A DNA stretch of 64,000 nucleotides from Paratrimastix pyriformis (lineage: Eukaryota > Preaxostyla > Paratrimastigidae), in assembly GCA_027972325.1 (NCBI GenBank), contig JAPMOS010000083.1, forward strand, positions 62,001 through 126,000, written 5' to 3'. The first letter of the stretch is position 1. The number at the start of each line of letters is the position of its first letter. Of the stretch, positions 36,142-48,600 are shown one piece after another. The notes below the pieces were generated by a model. That model searched no databases. It was not told where the DNA came from and saw only the letters and a list, made by a program, of their open reading frames with translations. Both the position numbers and the translations under genes were made by a program.

Positions 36142-37768
36142 ACAAGTCTCCCACCCACCTCCCTGCCTGATGAGTGGCACTGGGTTTGTTTGTTGCTGCT
36201 TTCCCCGCGAAGCTTCAACTCAACGTGTACCCATGGTCGTGATTGATGGTGGGCATTTTGTCTTCGCAGCGCAATCTTCGTACGTGCTCCCTTGGCTGTA
36301 CTGCTGCCTGTTCACCCACACAATCTGATTGACAAGTCAGGAGGGCTGCCTCGTGGGGAGGCGAGTGTGGCTGTTGTTCAACCTTGTTTGGTGCCCTTGG
36401 ACAACAGTGTCTGGGGCCTCGTCGGGGCCTCTTGCCCTTGAGACACCACCCTTCATTCACCCTCATTCACCCTCGTCTGATGTGATTGGGCATTCATGGT
36501 GGGGTGAGGTGTGGTCATTCACCCCCAGCTACTTTGCTTGAACAACAGCTTATGGGTCATCCGGCTCGTTGTACTCTTGGGACACCCATCATGCACCTTC
36601 ATGGCGGTGTGGGGGTGTTGTCTTCCTCCTTGTCTGTTCTGAATGGGCAACAGCTCGAGGGACTGGTGCGGGGTGTTGTCTTTCACCCCGTTTTGTTGTG
36701 GCACAGCTGTGTGGCTTTACCGTGGTGGGCAACATGCATCCTCCACATCCAGAATGGGGGTCGGGGTTTGTCATTCATCGTCGTCTGTTCTGTTTTGACG
36801 AGTGATATTTCATCGTGGCCGTTGTGCCCGTGAACCACCCCGCTCACCCCACCACACACCTCCCTCTCACGGGAGGGGATATTTGTTGAGCACCCTGAAG
36901 TGGCGATCGATACGTCACCTTTCGTGCTCTCTCTCCCTTCGGGGTTTGCGTTTTTGGTGGGGCTTGGGTTCTCTATACAGAACTCGACGCCTGCACGGCA
37001 AGGTTGCCTCCACCGCTTCACCGGCGCCGGTCGGCGACTGGTGACGAAGAAGCCGCGAGCACGGGGCGAGAACCCTCCTGGGATCTGCGAGGCAAGGTGC
37101 CTGTCGCGGCTCCGTCGTGCTCTGCGTTTTTTCTCGACGCGTGCCTTTGGCCCGCGCCATGCCGGACAACGAGTCCTCTCGCTGTTTTGTCCGATCTTCT
37201 TCGTTGTTTTATTTGCGGGGGTCCGACCCGTTGAGGGAAGGATTCCCTATGGAGGGTGCCGAGTACGGGAAGACTCGGTACCTTCGGGGCCTTTGAAGGT
37301 TTCGCCCCTCCTTTTATTTGTGGCTTCTCTCCCACCTGTTTTTGCTGACCGGTTACAGCGGTGCGTCGGGGTTTTCTCCAGCCTCCTCTTTCCCTGACTA
37401 GACGTGCACCCCCCGGGGCGGGTCGCGACCCGCTTGAGGAGATGTTTGGGGTTCGCATGGTTGATCATGAATCTCTCTTCTTCGTTTTCTTTGAAACCTT
37501 CGGGAGCTGTGACTCCCAGCTGGATTGTTTACTGCGTTGCGCGGTACTGACTCCCTTCCCACCTTACTCTGCGTCGGTGGCTGGCGTGTCGTCGTCCGAA
37601 TGGGCTTATGCTTAAAGGACGAGTCGACTGCCGGCACTGACATGACATGTCAAATTCTTTTGATAAAATTTTAGGATGTCAGTGCCGTTTTGCGTGCTTG
37701 CTGTGCAAGTGTTCACTCTTTCTTGGTTTGGGTTTGTTTGGGGAAGAGATTACTCGGCTATCCCACCA

Positions 37769-38777
37769 GCCACCGTCATCGTCGAACGCACGCAGTTCCG
37801 GATCCAGTCTGCCGAGATGGCTTTGCCCACCCTGCACTTCACTGAATTATCCCGTGGAAAGACAAAGAAGGTGTCCGACACTGCCTGACCCGCCACCGCT
37901 GGTTCCGTCGGCCGCTTGGTCAGCCACTGTTTCATGGCGCAGTGGAGGCACAGTGGGTTGTCGGGAGCCCCGACCACCTGGACCCATCGAATCTTGGTGT
38001 TGTGTGTCTCCTTCGGACACACCTTCAGCCGAACGGAGTGCTCACACCCCGGCTGGCCGAACTCAAAGCGTGAGTCGGAAAAAGAGATCGAGGTTGTGTC
38101 CATGACCCTCAACCCCGCGATCTCCAACAAGCTGGCGACTTTACCAATGAGCCGATTTTGGTCAAGGGTCGCATTGTCAGCAGCAATTTCAAGAGGTCTG
38201 CTAGGTCCCAGATCGGACCGAGGTCTTTGCCCCCAGCCGGTTTGTCCTTCCCGATGCCGGTGACGACTTGTTTCACCAGTTTGCCTTCCGGTGATAGAGG
38301 GTGGCCACTCATGGTGAAGTACATGGACAGTGCCGAGCGACGTGCCCCTGCCGAGCCCGAGCTGAGGTCCCTCTCCATGGCCTCATCCGCAATGAACGAG
38401 GCGACCTGGACCTCATTCTGGTCGGTCGCCTCCGTGATCGGAGCCAGGTCTTTGAGCGCGCACCACTCTTCATAGCGGCGAATGATGTGTGAGTATTTCT
38501 TCGAGGTTTTCTCTGCCAATGACCTCTGAATGAAATAACCTGCCGCTGCCGACAGCTCCGGATGCTTAGGGGCCCAAGCAGGAGCCTCATCTGAGAGCTT
38601 TTTCCGGGCTGTGGGTGTGGGTGTCGCGCGTCCTGGGGCAGGACCTTTCTTGCCCGGGCGGAACAGAGTTCCGTCCACGGGTGTCCCCGCGGCGTTCTGG
38701 GCATCACAGGCCCCGCTCGTGGGTGCTTCCGACCGACCCGGGGGGTTTGTCACACAGGACTCCGGGTGGTGCGTCAT
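37769..38777 (-). pseudogene. E-inner tyrosine recombinase region (broken, cut by B2)
   Basis: SLAEKTSKKYSHIIRRYEEW is the core-binding start. SVRLKVCPKETHNTKIRW and NPLCLHCAMKQWLTKRP lie in the catalytic half. The remainder is beyond B2 at 25119. The closest full-length counterpart is E1 51515-50268. Confidence 0.75.
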
Positions 38778-38888
38778 GGGAGTGGGGTGGTGGTGCTCTT
38801 TGAGCGCAGAGACGCTGCCAGCTCGGCTAAGGTCATGTCCTCTCCCGAGTCTGCGTCGACGTCTACAGCTCCCTGTCCCACTGTGGGA

Positions 38889-40895
38889 TCAGGGGCTCGT
38901 TGCTCCCCACCAGGCCTCCGGGTCGTCGAAGATCCGGGCTGGACCCATGGGGTGCAGCTGTCGGTCCTGGAACTTCTGGACGAGGGTGAGATCCGGATTG
39001 GTGAGTGTCTGCCAACCCCACTCGAGGTGTGCCCTGGCTTGCCGGACTGGGTCCCCGACACCTGTGTCACACAACACTCCCAGTTTGGGGGCCCAATTCC
39101 CTTGAGGTTGCGTGTCGTGCCTGCCAGGAATGTGTTCTCCTGCCGTGGTAGGGTCAGGGGTGGTGCCACTGCCATGTGCAGCATCACTGGCCACCACGGT
39201 GCCGATGTCCACACCGGGGTGAGGAGAAGAGCCTCCCCGCTGCTCCCTCAACCGTTCCAAGACTCTGAGGATGAGCGAGAACGGTGGGTTTATCCACGGC
39301 ACTTCTGAGGCTAGGTTCTGCCGGAAGAAGTCCACTCCCGCCGCTCCCGGTTCCTTGACCAAGGACCAGAACCGTGGGCACAGGTGGTTTCGCGCCGATG
39401 CAAAGGCGTCCACCGTCGGCTTCGTCCTGAGCTTCACCACCGCCCTGAAGAGGGCTGGGTGGAGCTGGTAATCTTCGGCGTCGACCCACCGCGAGAGCCT
39501 GTCCGCTCTCACGTTGTCGGTGCCGTGAATGTGCTCTGTGGTGAGGGTGATCTGGTGTGTCTGGCAGAACTCCCAGAGTGTTCTCAACCGGGTGTTGAGC
39601 TGCTGGCTCTGTGACTTGAGTCTGCCGACTGACCACACGACAGACGAATTGTCCGAGAACCAAAGTACGGACTTGCCCGTGACCTGTTCCCGGAACAGGT
39701 GGAGTGACCTGATGCCCGCTTCCAATTCGAGCGGGTTTATTGAACTGATCTCCTGCAGGTCCGTCACTCTCCACAACTCGTGTGCTGGGATGCCCTGCTC
39801 GATGCTCTGTGCCGGAGTCTCAGCACTGCCCCCAGCCCATCTCGGCTGCATCCGTGGTCAGGATCAGCTCTGCTGGTGGGGTCCGAAGTGGGGTGCTGGT
39901 GGGGTACTGTGCATGTTCCCACCACTCCAAGTCCCTGTGTGACTCCTCCGAAAGGGTCACCAGTGCATGCCACCCCTGCGCCTTGATCGCCGTGGACAGG
40001 TCGATGTTCAGGTTGCGCAGGTACAAGCAGGCCGGGCGAATCGTCTCCCTGCATGACGACATGAACCCGATCACCGCTGCCAATGATTTGGCTTTGATGG
40101 TGGTGCACTGTTGGGTGTTGTGCGCCATCTCTCACCTTCTGTGCCTTCTCGGGTGGGAGTGAGAGTGTCATCGCTCGAGTGTCGAGGACAAACCCCAGGA
40201 ACTCCAGCATTTGAACTGGTTCCACTTGGGTTTTGTCCCAGCTGATCTCGAACCCGAGTGAGAGAAGGTGACGAAGGAGTGCCAGTGTATGCAGCTTGGT
40301 CTCCTGTGGGGACCTGCCCAACACCAGGAGGTCGTCGATGTAGTGGACTACCAAGATGCCGTGTCTCCGGGCTTCCTTGATTGCCACTCTCATGGTCTTT
40401 GTAAAGATTCTGGGAGCCACATTCAGGCCGAATGGGAGGGCTTGGAAGCGATATTCCGTGCCCTCCCAATCGACTCCCAGGTATTTCCGGTGATGTGGAA
40501 AGATCGGGATGTGAAAGTATGCATGTTTCAAGTCGATCTTGGTGGCCCACATCATGGGCTCCACCACGGCCCTCACCGTCTTCCACCCTCCATTTTGAAG
40601 GAGGGCAGAAGATGAAGTGATTCAAGGCGGTGAGGTCCAGGATCAACCTCCATTTCCCGCCGGGCTTGGGCCGCCCAAAATGGGAGATCTCATCCCTTTG
40701 TCCGACCCCCTGGATCGTTTTCAGTGCCGATATCCCAAGGTACTCCTGGACCACCGCCTCCAAGCCCAGTTTCTCCTCCCCACCAAGTGGTAGGGTCCCG
40801 GGACCACGTCCCCGGGTTGGGTGGGGTCCCTTGAACGGGATGTGAAACCCTTCCGATACCACCTGTGCCACTTCCCGAGGTGGTCTGAGGGCCAA
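38889..40895 (-). pseudogene. E-inner RT/RNase H/NPPF region (broken)
   Basis: RT motifs FGRPKPGGKWRLILDLTALN, KIDLKHAYFHIPIF and VVHYIDDLLVLG; RNase H-like LELEAGIRSLHLF and VLWFSDNSSVVW; then FASARNHLCPRFW and VPWINPPFSLILRVLERL. It holds the uninterrupted sites matching the A insertion (40761/40762) and the left edge of B1 (39672/39673). More than one frame is used. Confidence 0.8.
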
Positions 40896-42620
40896 CCACT
40901 CCTCCCGGTGCCGAGCCAGCCTGCCTGCCAGTGGTCCCCGAGGTGGGTGCTGTGCCAGCAGCCGCAGTTTGGCCTGCTCCCGGTCCCATTGAGGGTCCAG
41001 TCCGAGAAGGAAGGGGTCCCTCCCCCCAGGGTTGGGACTGTCCCTCCCCCGAGCTGAGCCCCTTGGGCCGTGTTATGGGGTGAGGCAGAGTTTCCCCTGA
41101 GGGGTGGGGGTGAGTGGGTTCCCGAGTTGGGTGCCTGCCCTCCCGGGACTTGGCACCCTCCTCCGGTCCCGTGACGGGGTTGTGGGGAGAGCGGGAACAA
41201 GACGGGGCGGAGGGGTGAGGGAGTGCATGAAGGGTGGTGCAGGTGTGCTGGACAGACTGCTGCCGCCCTCCCTTGCTCTGGTCCCACTCCCGGGCCAGGT
41301 AGGTCTTGCCCTGCCATTTGATCTGGCCGTTTTGGGGGTTACTTTTATCGGCGCCACCCCCAGGGCGCCTGGTTCCCCCACCCCCGCACCCGTACCGGAG
41401 GGGGTGGTGGGGACGCGAGTCGCTGCCTCCGCCACTGAGGTGCATGAGCTTCACCGCCAACGCTAGCGGAACGTGTGAGTGGGTGTTTCCGGGACCCTGC
41501 CTCGCAGACCTCCCGCGTGTCCCCGCATTGGGGAGTGTGACCGCCTCTGACTGTGTATCGGTCCGTCTCGGGTTCACAAACCCCTCGCCCAAGGTCGGCG
41601 GATCCTTCTCGCCGGTCTCTGTGTAGCCCCCACGTTCGGGACCTCCTTGGGTGACGCTCGCCCCGCTGAGGTGACGACGCTAACCTGGGGTGTGAGTTGC
41701 TGTTCCGAGTCCCCAACCTCGCAGACCTCCATGAGGGTTTCAGGTTTGCCCGACGAGATCGCCTCCGCATGTCCTTCCGTCAGCACCGTGTGCTGCCCTC
41801 TTCGGGGTCTCTCCGGTGAGTGCCTGCCTCACCTGGGGTAATGTCCTCGCGCGGAGGGTTCCGGTGGGTAGTGTTCCCATGCCGCGAGTCTCCCTGGGTG
41901 ATGTTCCTCCATCGACCCGTCAGAGCCTGGACTGGACCCCCAGGCCCGCCCCGACTGCCCCACGGGCTTTGTTGCCTTGTCCTGCTCTGAGTGTGAGAGT
42001 GACTGTGCGGTAGGGCTCATACAGACTGCCTCTCCGAGTGCTGGCGACGACGCCTGCGAGGGTGTGATCACCGGTGCTGATACGTCCGGTGCCGGTGGAA
42101 CTGGTGCAGAAGTTGTTTCCAGTTTAGCCACGGTTGTGCCGAGTGGAACACCACAAGGACTGGCTTCCCGGACCAAAGACTGATGAGTATCGAGTATTTC
42201 AGCATTGTGCGGTGCGAGTTGGTGAGCAGCAGACCCTTCACCTTTTTCTTCTTGTTGATTGTAACGTGTCTCTTGGCAAGACAACGCCACGGAGCGAGGA
42301 AAAGGAGGGGCTGCACCCGAATTGAATGCCAATGAGCCTTCTGTGACCCCAGTTGGTTGTGGGCTCTGTGATGATAAGGCCAACGAGGTTGGTCGAAAAG
42401 CGTGCGCCAACGGAGGACCCGAGGGCAGACAAAATTCTGGGGACAGAAAGTGGGTTTTCTTGCGCCGTCTTGACTTTGGAATAACCCAGAGGTAGTCCGT
42501 GCTGTTTGACTTGGTGTTTTTGGGAGTGCCCGTGTCCACACCCAGTGTGGCAGAGGAGGCCATGGGCAGACCCGGGTTTAGTGGCTTTTCCTGGCCTCGG
42601 TGGCCGTCGTGGCTTTGTTC
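40896..42620 (-). other. E-inner linker, Pro/Ser/Gly-rich
   Basis: Low-complexity frames rich in Pro, Gly, Thr and Ser (minus 41592-40690 and 42704-41829) between the gag-like part and RT. No domain seen. Confidence 0.5.
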
Positions 42621-42621
42621 T

Positions 42622-43443
42622 TCAAAGCCTCCAGCTCGCTGGCCTCGATGATGCAGGCCTCGGGCATCTTCGTCCCGTCCTCCAGCCGGCACAGTGGGCG
42701 CCACTCGCTCCGGCGGAGGTCGCTAAGGGTCCTCGTCGTTTCCTTGAGGGCATCCAGAGCCAGGATGCCAAGGTTTCGAGCGGCCTCGAATGAGAGCTCA
42801 GACGGCGATGATGCCGTCGAAAGGTTGGCGAGTGCCACCAGAGTCTGTAGAGGGCGCATAGCGGAGAACACCCTGCTGTAGCCCGAGCCAGCGCACTGTC
42901 CCGTTGAGTCGCCGCCTTCCGCAGGTCTGGATCAATGAGGCGTAAGGCACTCACTGGTGGTGCAACTGCAGGATCGGCCTTGCCTTGGTCTCGAAAGTTG
43001 GGAAACGCGCGGCCGACGTGAACAACGCGAGCGAATTCCTCTTGTGTCGGTGCTTCGTGTTGAAGACGATTGAATTGCAGCCCCAGCATCTGCAAAGTCT
43101 GTGCTTCTCTTTCTGGTAAGGTTGGAGGAGTCACCACCTTTTTTGTCGGGGCCTCCTTCGCAAAGATGTCCGGTAACTTGGCCGTTGGTTTGAAATAGAT
43201 CTGTTGGAGAGTATCGAAGTAGTATTGTCCGACTTCCTCTTGATCTTGATCGCTTTCACCTTCTTTTTCTTCAGGATTTGTTGCACCCAACAGAGAGCTG
43301 TCACCCTCCGCTCCAGTGTCGCCTTCAGGGTCAGGAGGTTGGGTTTGGGGGCCAGGGTTGGCCGGATGTTCAGGGTCAAGGGCGGGCCCCTGTTGCTGCT
43401 GGGTCTGTTGTTGTGGTGTTGCTTGTTGATCTGCTTGATCCAT
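42622..43443 (-). pseudogene. E-inner gag-like region
   Basis: ATG at 43443, Gln/Pro-rich start (MDQADQQATPQQQTQQQQ), acidic stretch (EEKEGESDQDQEEV), then a helical part (REAQTLQMLGLQFNRLQ). Similar in layout to the A gag-like ORF. E1 has a parallel copy. Confidence 0.6.
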
Positions 43444-43652
43444 TCTTTGCCCAATAGGGATGCGTCTTGAAGCGTGCGAAACGCAAAGGGCAGGGTACAC
43501 TATCCGTGTCAGCTGACATGGAATTTCTTTCTATTTGTGGTCAGTGCCGCTTTTTGCGTTGCCTGACGTGATGTCTATTTATTTTCCTGGGGGTTTGGGA
43601 AGATGAAGGTCGTCGAGATTGATTACTCGTTCGCCGAGGCTCCGAGGCTGAA

Positions 43653-44450
43653 TGTCCATGTACTTCACCATGAGTGGCCACCCTCTATCCCCGGAAGGCA
43701 AACTGGTGAAACAAGTCGTCACCGGCATCGGGAAGGACAAACCGGCTGGGGGCAAAGACCTCGGTCCGATCTGGGACCTAGCAGACCTCTTGAAATTGCT
43801 CGAGGGGGAGTGGGCCGACAATGCGACCCTTGACCAAAACCGGCTCATTGGTAAAGTCGCCAGCTTGTTGGAGATCGCGGGGTTGAGGGTCATGGACACG
43901 ACCTCGATCTCTTTTTCCGACTCACGCTTTGAGTTCGGCCAGCCGGGGTGTGAGCACTCCGTTCGGCTGAAGGTGTGTCCGAAGGAGACACACAACACCA
44001 AGATTCGATGGGTCCAGGTGGTCGGGGCTCCCGACAACCCACTGTGCCTACACTGCGCCATGAAACAGTGGCTGACCAAGCGGCCGACGGAACCAGCGGT
44101 GGCGGGTCAGGCAGTGTCGGACACCTTCTTTGTCTTTCCACGGGATCACTCTGTGAAGTGCAGGGTGGGCAAAGCCATCTCGGCAGACTGGATCCGGAAC
44201 TGCGTGCGTTCGACGATGACGGTGGCAGGCATTCCCCCTGCAGTGGGGTGCCCATTCAATTCGCTCAGCCGCCCCGTCGAAAGCCGCTGCACTGGGCATT
44301 CCACTGCCACAGATTCTGACCAGGTATCGTTGGAGCTCCAGGTCCAGCACCTACCAAATGCACTATGGTCGCACAGTGGAAGGAGTCACGGATCGCTTCG
44401 ACGAGGCACTGTTGGCGGGTCGGTTCAGTGGCAAACCTCATGAAATGTCG
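43653..44450 (+). pseudogene. E-outer recombinase fragment
   Basis: Resumes directly after the E-inner terminus with MYFTMSGHPLSPEGKLVKQV and continues through LIGKVASLLEIAGLRVMD to the C-terminal part. The N-terminal third lies on the far side of the insertion and is not present in the window. Confidence 0.8.
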
Positions 44451-44548
44451 GGGCCGCTGAACCTGACAAGGGGACCCCTAGGGGTTCCCCCCTTTGGCAG
44501 GCACGAGTTGGGAGGCAGTGTGATTCCTTTGGCATGCTGTCTATTTTC

Positions 44549-44652
44549 CTGGGGGTTTGGGAAGATGAAGGTCGTCGAGATTGATTACTCGTTCGCCGAG
44601 GCTCCGAGGCTGAAGCGAGGAATCATCGAGACTCTTCTTCCCAAACCCCCAG
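44549..44652. repeat. E-outer ICR
   Basis: Same structure as the E-inner ICR but opposite strand. Tips meet at 44614/44615. Confidence 0.9.
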
Positions 44653-44849
44653 AAATACTCCCACCCGCCTCCCTGGTGGCGTGGAGCACCACATGGCTTA
44701 CAGCCCCACTGCCTCACCACCTCCTGAGCCTGCCGACACCACCTTTGCTCTTCCTGCCATTTTGAGGGAGCAAAGGGGTGGGGAGGGAGACAGGTCATGT
44801 TACCTTTCCCCCCCTCTGTCACAACACAACCACACTCGCCCGCACACAG

Positions 44850-45196
44850 CCCTCGCGCTGGACCCGGGCAAGGAACTCTCGGTCTACAACGCCAACCGGC
44901 GCCTGACCGCGGCCAAGCGAGGCTACGATCACCCCAAGGCCGCTACGCGCCTCTTCACTCTGGAAGATGGGTCGAGGGTGGTCGTTTCCAACACCCACCG
45001 CGGCCGCAGTGGACACTGGGTCTCGTCGCGCGGACGCGGAGGCTCTGCTGTTCGAGGCGCGACCCGAGGATGGTCTCGGGGTGCTACTCGTGGCCGTGGC
45101 CGTGGCCGTGGCGGCCGCAAGTTCTTTTCGGCCGCCTCTTCTGCCCGTGGCAAGAGCTCCGCTGAGGAGTCTGCTGCGGAGGGGGGGAAGAAGTGA
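44850..45196 (+). CDS. E-outer RG-rich ORF downstream of the ICR
   Basis: Preceded by a C/T-rich stretch ending CGCACACAG at 44849, so it looks like a 3' exon. The frame reads through NANRRLTAAKRGYDHPKAAT, LFTLEDGSRVVVSNTH and a strong RG tail (RGRGRGRGG) to a stop at 45194-45196. It is conserved in E1. A second acceptor-like tract (CTTTCCCTCCGCAG) ends near 45320. Probably an RNA-binding Gag-type tail; inferred from composition and from family D. Confidence 0.55.
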
Positions 45197-45656
45197 ATGG
45201 AAGGCACTTCGTCCCCCGGGGGTCTTTTCCTGAGGCTTCGCCCCCTCTGTATTTTTTCCTGATTTTTTGCGTGACCTGGTAAGCCGGAGGTTTCTCCACC
45301 CTCCTCTTTCCCTCCGCAGACACATGCTTACCGGGGTGAGCTTCGGCGGCTCATGGGGAGGAGAAGTTGAATTTTATTGTGCCGATGTTTGATCAATCTT
45401 TGAAAGCCTCTTTTGTTTTGTCTCTCTCGTCTTTCTTCTCTACATTCTTTCTTTGGGATGCGTCTGGGCCTGACCACACCTTCCGGAGTGGTGCCCGGCC
45501 CCTTTGACGTGCTTACGCAAGGGCAGGGTACACTATCCGTGTCAGCTGACATGGAATTTCTTTCTATTTGTGGTCAGTGCCGCTTTTTGCGTTGCCTGAC
45601 GTGATGTCTATTTTCCTGGGGGTTTGGGAAGAAGAAGAGTCTCGATGATTCCTCGC

Positions 45657-48600
45657 AACCCCGAAGGGAGAGAGAGCACAAAAGGTGACGTATCGATCGC
45701 CACTTCAGAGTGCTCAACCAATATCCCTCCCGCGAGAGGGAGGTGTGTGGTGGAGTGATCGGGGGTGGTTCACGGGGACAACGACCACGATGAAATCACA
45801 TGAGCTGTCGTCAAATCAAAACAGACGGCAGTGAAAGAAAAACCCCACCCCCCCATATGAACGAGGAGGAGGTATGGTGTCCACCACGACCACGATAAAG
45901 CCACATGGCTGTTGCCAACAAAACGGTGGTGAAAGACAACACCCCGCACCACGATGAAGTCCCGCGAGCTGTTGTCCATTCATAGCAGACCAGGGGGAAG
46001 ACTCCTACAAGAGCACAACGAGCAGGATGAACCCATAACCCATAAGTTGCAAGCAAAGTACCTGGGGTGAATAACCACACCTCACTCACCCCACCATGAT
46101 TACCTAATCACATCTGACGAGGGTGAATGAGGGTGAATGAAGGGGGGACTCCGCGTAAGCCGGGAAGTATCACACACACGCACCCACACACGAATGAAGG
46201 GTGGTGACTTAAGGGCAAAACGGCCCCGATAAGGCCCCCCACACTGTTGTCAAAGGGAATCTAACAAGCTTGAAACCCAGCCACACATTGCCTCTCCCAC
46301 GAGGCAGGCCAACTGACTTGTCAATCAGATCGTGTGGATGAAAAGGCAACAGTAACGCCAAGGCAGCACGTAGTAAGACAGCGCCGTGAAGACAAAATGC
46401 CCACCATCATTCACTGTCTGTGGGTACACGTTGACGTCCAGCTGTCGAGAGTTCGCGGGGAAAGCAGAAACAAACAAACCCAGTGCCCCTCATCAGGCAG
46501 GGAGGTGGGTGGGAGACTTGTCTTGGTTTGGGTTTGTTTGGGAAGAGATTACTCGGCTATCCCACCATTCTCCTTCACGAGTTCGGAGAACGAGGGACAG
46601 CCTCGTGGGATAGCCCCAAACAAACCCAAACCAAGAAAGAGTGAACACCATACCAAAGGAATAGCTTTCCCCACCTCTTAACTCGACAACAAGCTCCTCT
46701 CGGCCGATGAGCCGACTCTACCCATGCCCATCCGGGTGTTGGGAGTGCGCGTGCCGGAGGGGCAGCACACCAGAAGGAGCATTAAACAGGTGAGACATAC
46801 CCACTCCACAGTGTCCCCCCGCATGTGCCGGGGTCGCCCCCGAAAGGTGCCGAGTGCTGCCGTTGCTTCCGGCAGAGAGGCACAGCCCGCCTGGAAAAGG
46901 CATCAGTCGATGCGAATGCAGGCATGAACAGCCTCACACCGCCCCGAGCAAAACCCCACGATGATGGTGCTGGTGTGGTGGTTCCGATCTGAAGGTGCTG
47001 GTGTGATGCCGCTGCTGGTGTGAGAGTGAACGCCAGGAGGCATGTGGGGCACACAGGCCCGCCCCCAGAAGCATCACGCAGCTGTCCTGGTATGCCAGGA
47101 CGCATTCAAGGGCATGATGAGCACACAGGCCCGCCCTGAAAAACACCACTCCAGTGGTGCTGTGTGATGGTGTCGGCGTGATGCTGCTGCTGGTGTGAGA
47201 ATGTACACCAGGGGGCATGTGGGCACACTCAGGCCCGCCCTGAAAAATCACTGCACTGGTGGTACTGATGATGCTGTTGGTGTGTGAGAGTGCACACCAG
47301 GGCTTATGGGGGGCACACTCAGGTCCGCCCCCAGACGCCTCAAACAGATGTCCTGGTGCCAGGACCCATCCAAGGGCATGATGAGCACACAGGCCCGCCC
47401 TGAAAAATCACCGCACTGGTGGTACTGATGATGCTGTTGGTGTGTGAGAGTGTACCCCCAGGTCCGCCCCAGACGCATCAAACGGATGTCCTGGTGTACC
47501 AGGACCCGATGCGCACACAGGTTTCGCCCCGAGAAAACGTCAAACTGATGGAGCGTGTGGTGGTGATGGTGCTGTGATAATGCTACTGGCGTGAGAGTGC
47601 ATCCAGGGGGCATGCTGGGCGCACTCAGGCCCGCCCCAGACGATGGTCTGCCAGGACAGATCCAAGGACATGATGAGCACACAAGCCCGCCCCAGAAAAG
47701 CACCAACTCTTGGTGCTGCCGTGCAGCAGTGCACCATAGGCCAGCAAGGCCGCCCTCAAGGACACCCCCACCGGGTAACAGTGTGGGTGCCCGTGAACAC
47801 GCACTGGCTGATGAGTGCAAAGACACACTCGCGGCACCGCCCTTCATTGTGGCCGCGGAGGCATGAGTGGGTAAACATACCCCTGTGGATATATACACCC
47901 ATTGGCATAGGGCATTCGGATATACAACGGATCGCCCTCATGAGAAAGCCAGCGGTGCAAGTCTGCCAAGGTCCCAGTCTTGGGGTGACGGTCATAGGCA
48001 AGCACAGATCCACCCTCAGGTGTGGGTGTGACAGCGCACATGATATCAGACGAGCACCCACTGAGGAAAGAAGTGAAAACTATTAAGCTTGCTGGCGGTC
48101 AGTGAACTATCTCCATTCTCTACACCTAGCAGTGCCGAAGTCCCAAAGTTGTTTCTGACCTGACCGCCAGCTTTGCTGGTGCCTCGATCCCAGTGTGTGA
48201 GACCCGTGGGTGCATAAGTATGAGCGCCTGTTCCTGACGCCGAAGAGCATGTCCTCTCCCGGGGTATGGTCTCGCAGTCTGTTGTTGTTTCTGACCCAGT
48301 GAGAGTGGTCTGTGTGAGCATCCGTGCCCGGTGTGGGCGCAGACAAGCACATGTTCGCCAAACCAAATGCTCTTGGTAATGAGTGTCCGTGTGTGAGGTG
48401 TGAACTCTACTACGGGCAGCTCCCCAGTGGAGCAGAAATTCGATGGAATAATGCCACCTCGCTGTGGGCACCGCGGTCAAGTGCACTAGCCCTCAGTCTC
48501 GTTTATGAATGGACAGAGTGACCCCAAGCAGGAGTGATCGTGATGGGTCCAAGACAGGGTGCTCGCCCTCCCGGGACGGAGCCCCCCCATCATGTCCCTT

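Larger units (their letters stand above)
25120..37768 (+). mobile_element. B2: family B element carrying element D
   Basis: Begins TTCTCCTTCACG at 25120 and ends ATCCCACCA at 37768, with family B repeats and tips. Without D it is 7043 bp, close to B1 (7089). Its 3' 1.8 kb is nearly the same as B1, while its left 3 kb differs much more, so family B has a variable interior. No protein recognised. It sits in the recombinase region of E-inner. Confidence 0.8.
24541..43652 (-). mobile_element. E-inner: minus-strand DIRS-like element (family E), broken, holds B2
   Basis: Own sequence is 43652-37769 and 25119-24541. The 5' terminus at 43652 reads inward TTCAGCCTCGGAGCC and is inserted in the recombinase region of E-outer; the uninterrupted site is seen in E1 at 51069/51070. 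Order on the minus strand is terminal repeat, gag-like, linker, RT/RNase H/NPPF, recombinase (split by B2), ICR and start of the RG-rich ORF, where B1 begins. The 3' end is lost. Broken, with several breaks. Confidence 0.75.
10633..45656 (+). mobile_element. E-outer: DIRS-like element (family E), broken and split by nested insertions
   Basis: Own sequence is seen at 10633-10706, 16351-17451 and 43653-45656. The first two pieces are 5' linker and RT; the last holds the recombinase part, ICR, RG-rich ORF and the 3' terminal repeat ending ...GATTCCTCGC at 45656. The rest of the span is inserted elements A, B1 and E-inner. The 5' end is missing. Assignment of the left and right pieces to one element is inference, based on same strand, same family and collinear order. 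It is broken many times. Confidence 0.6.
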
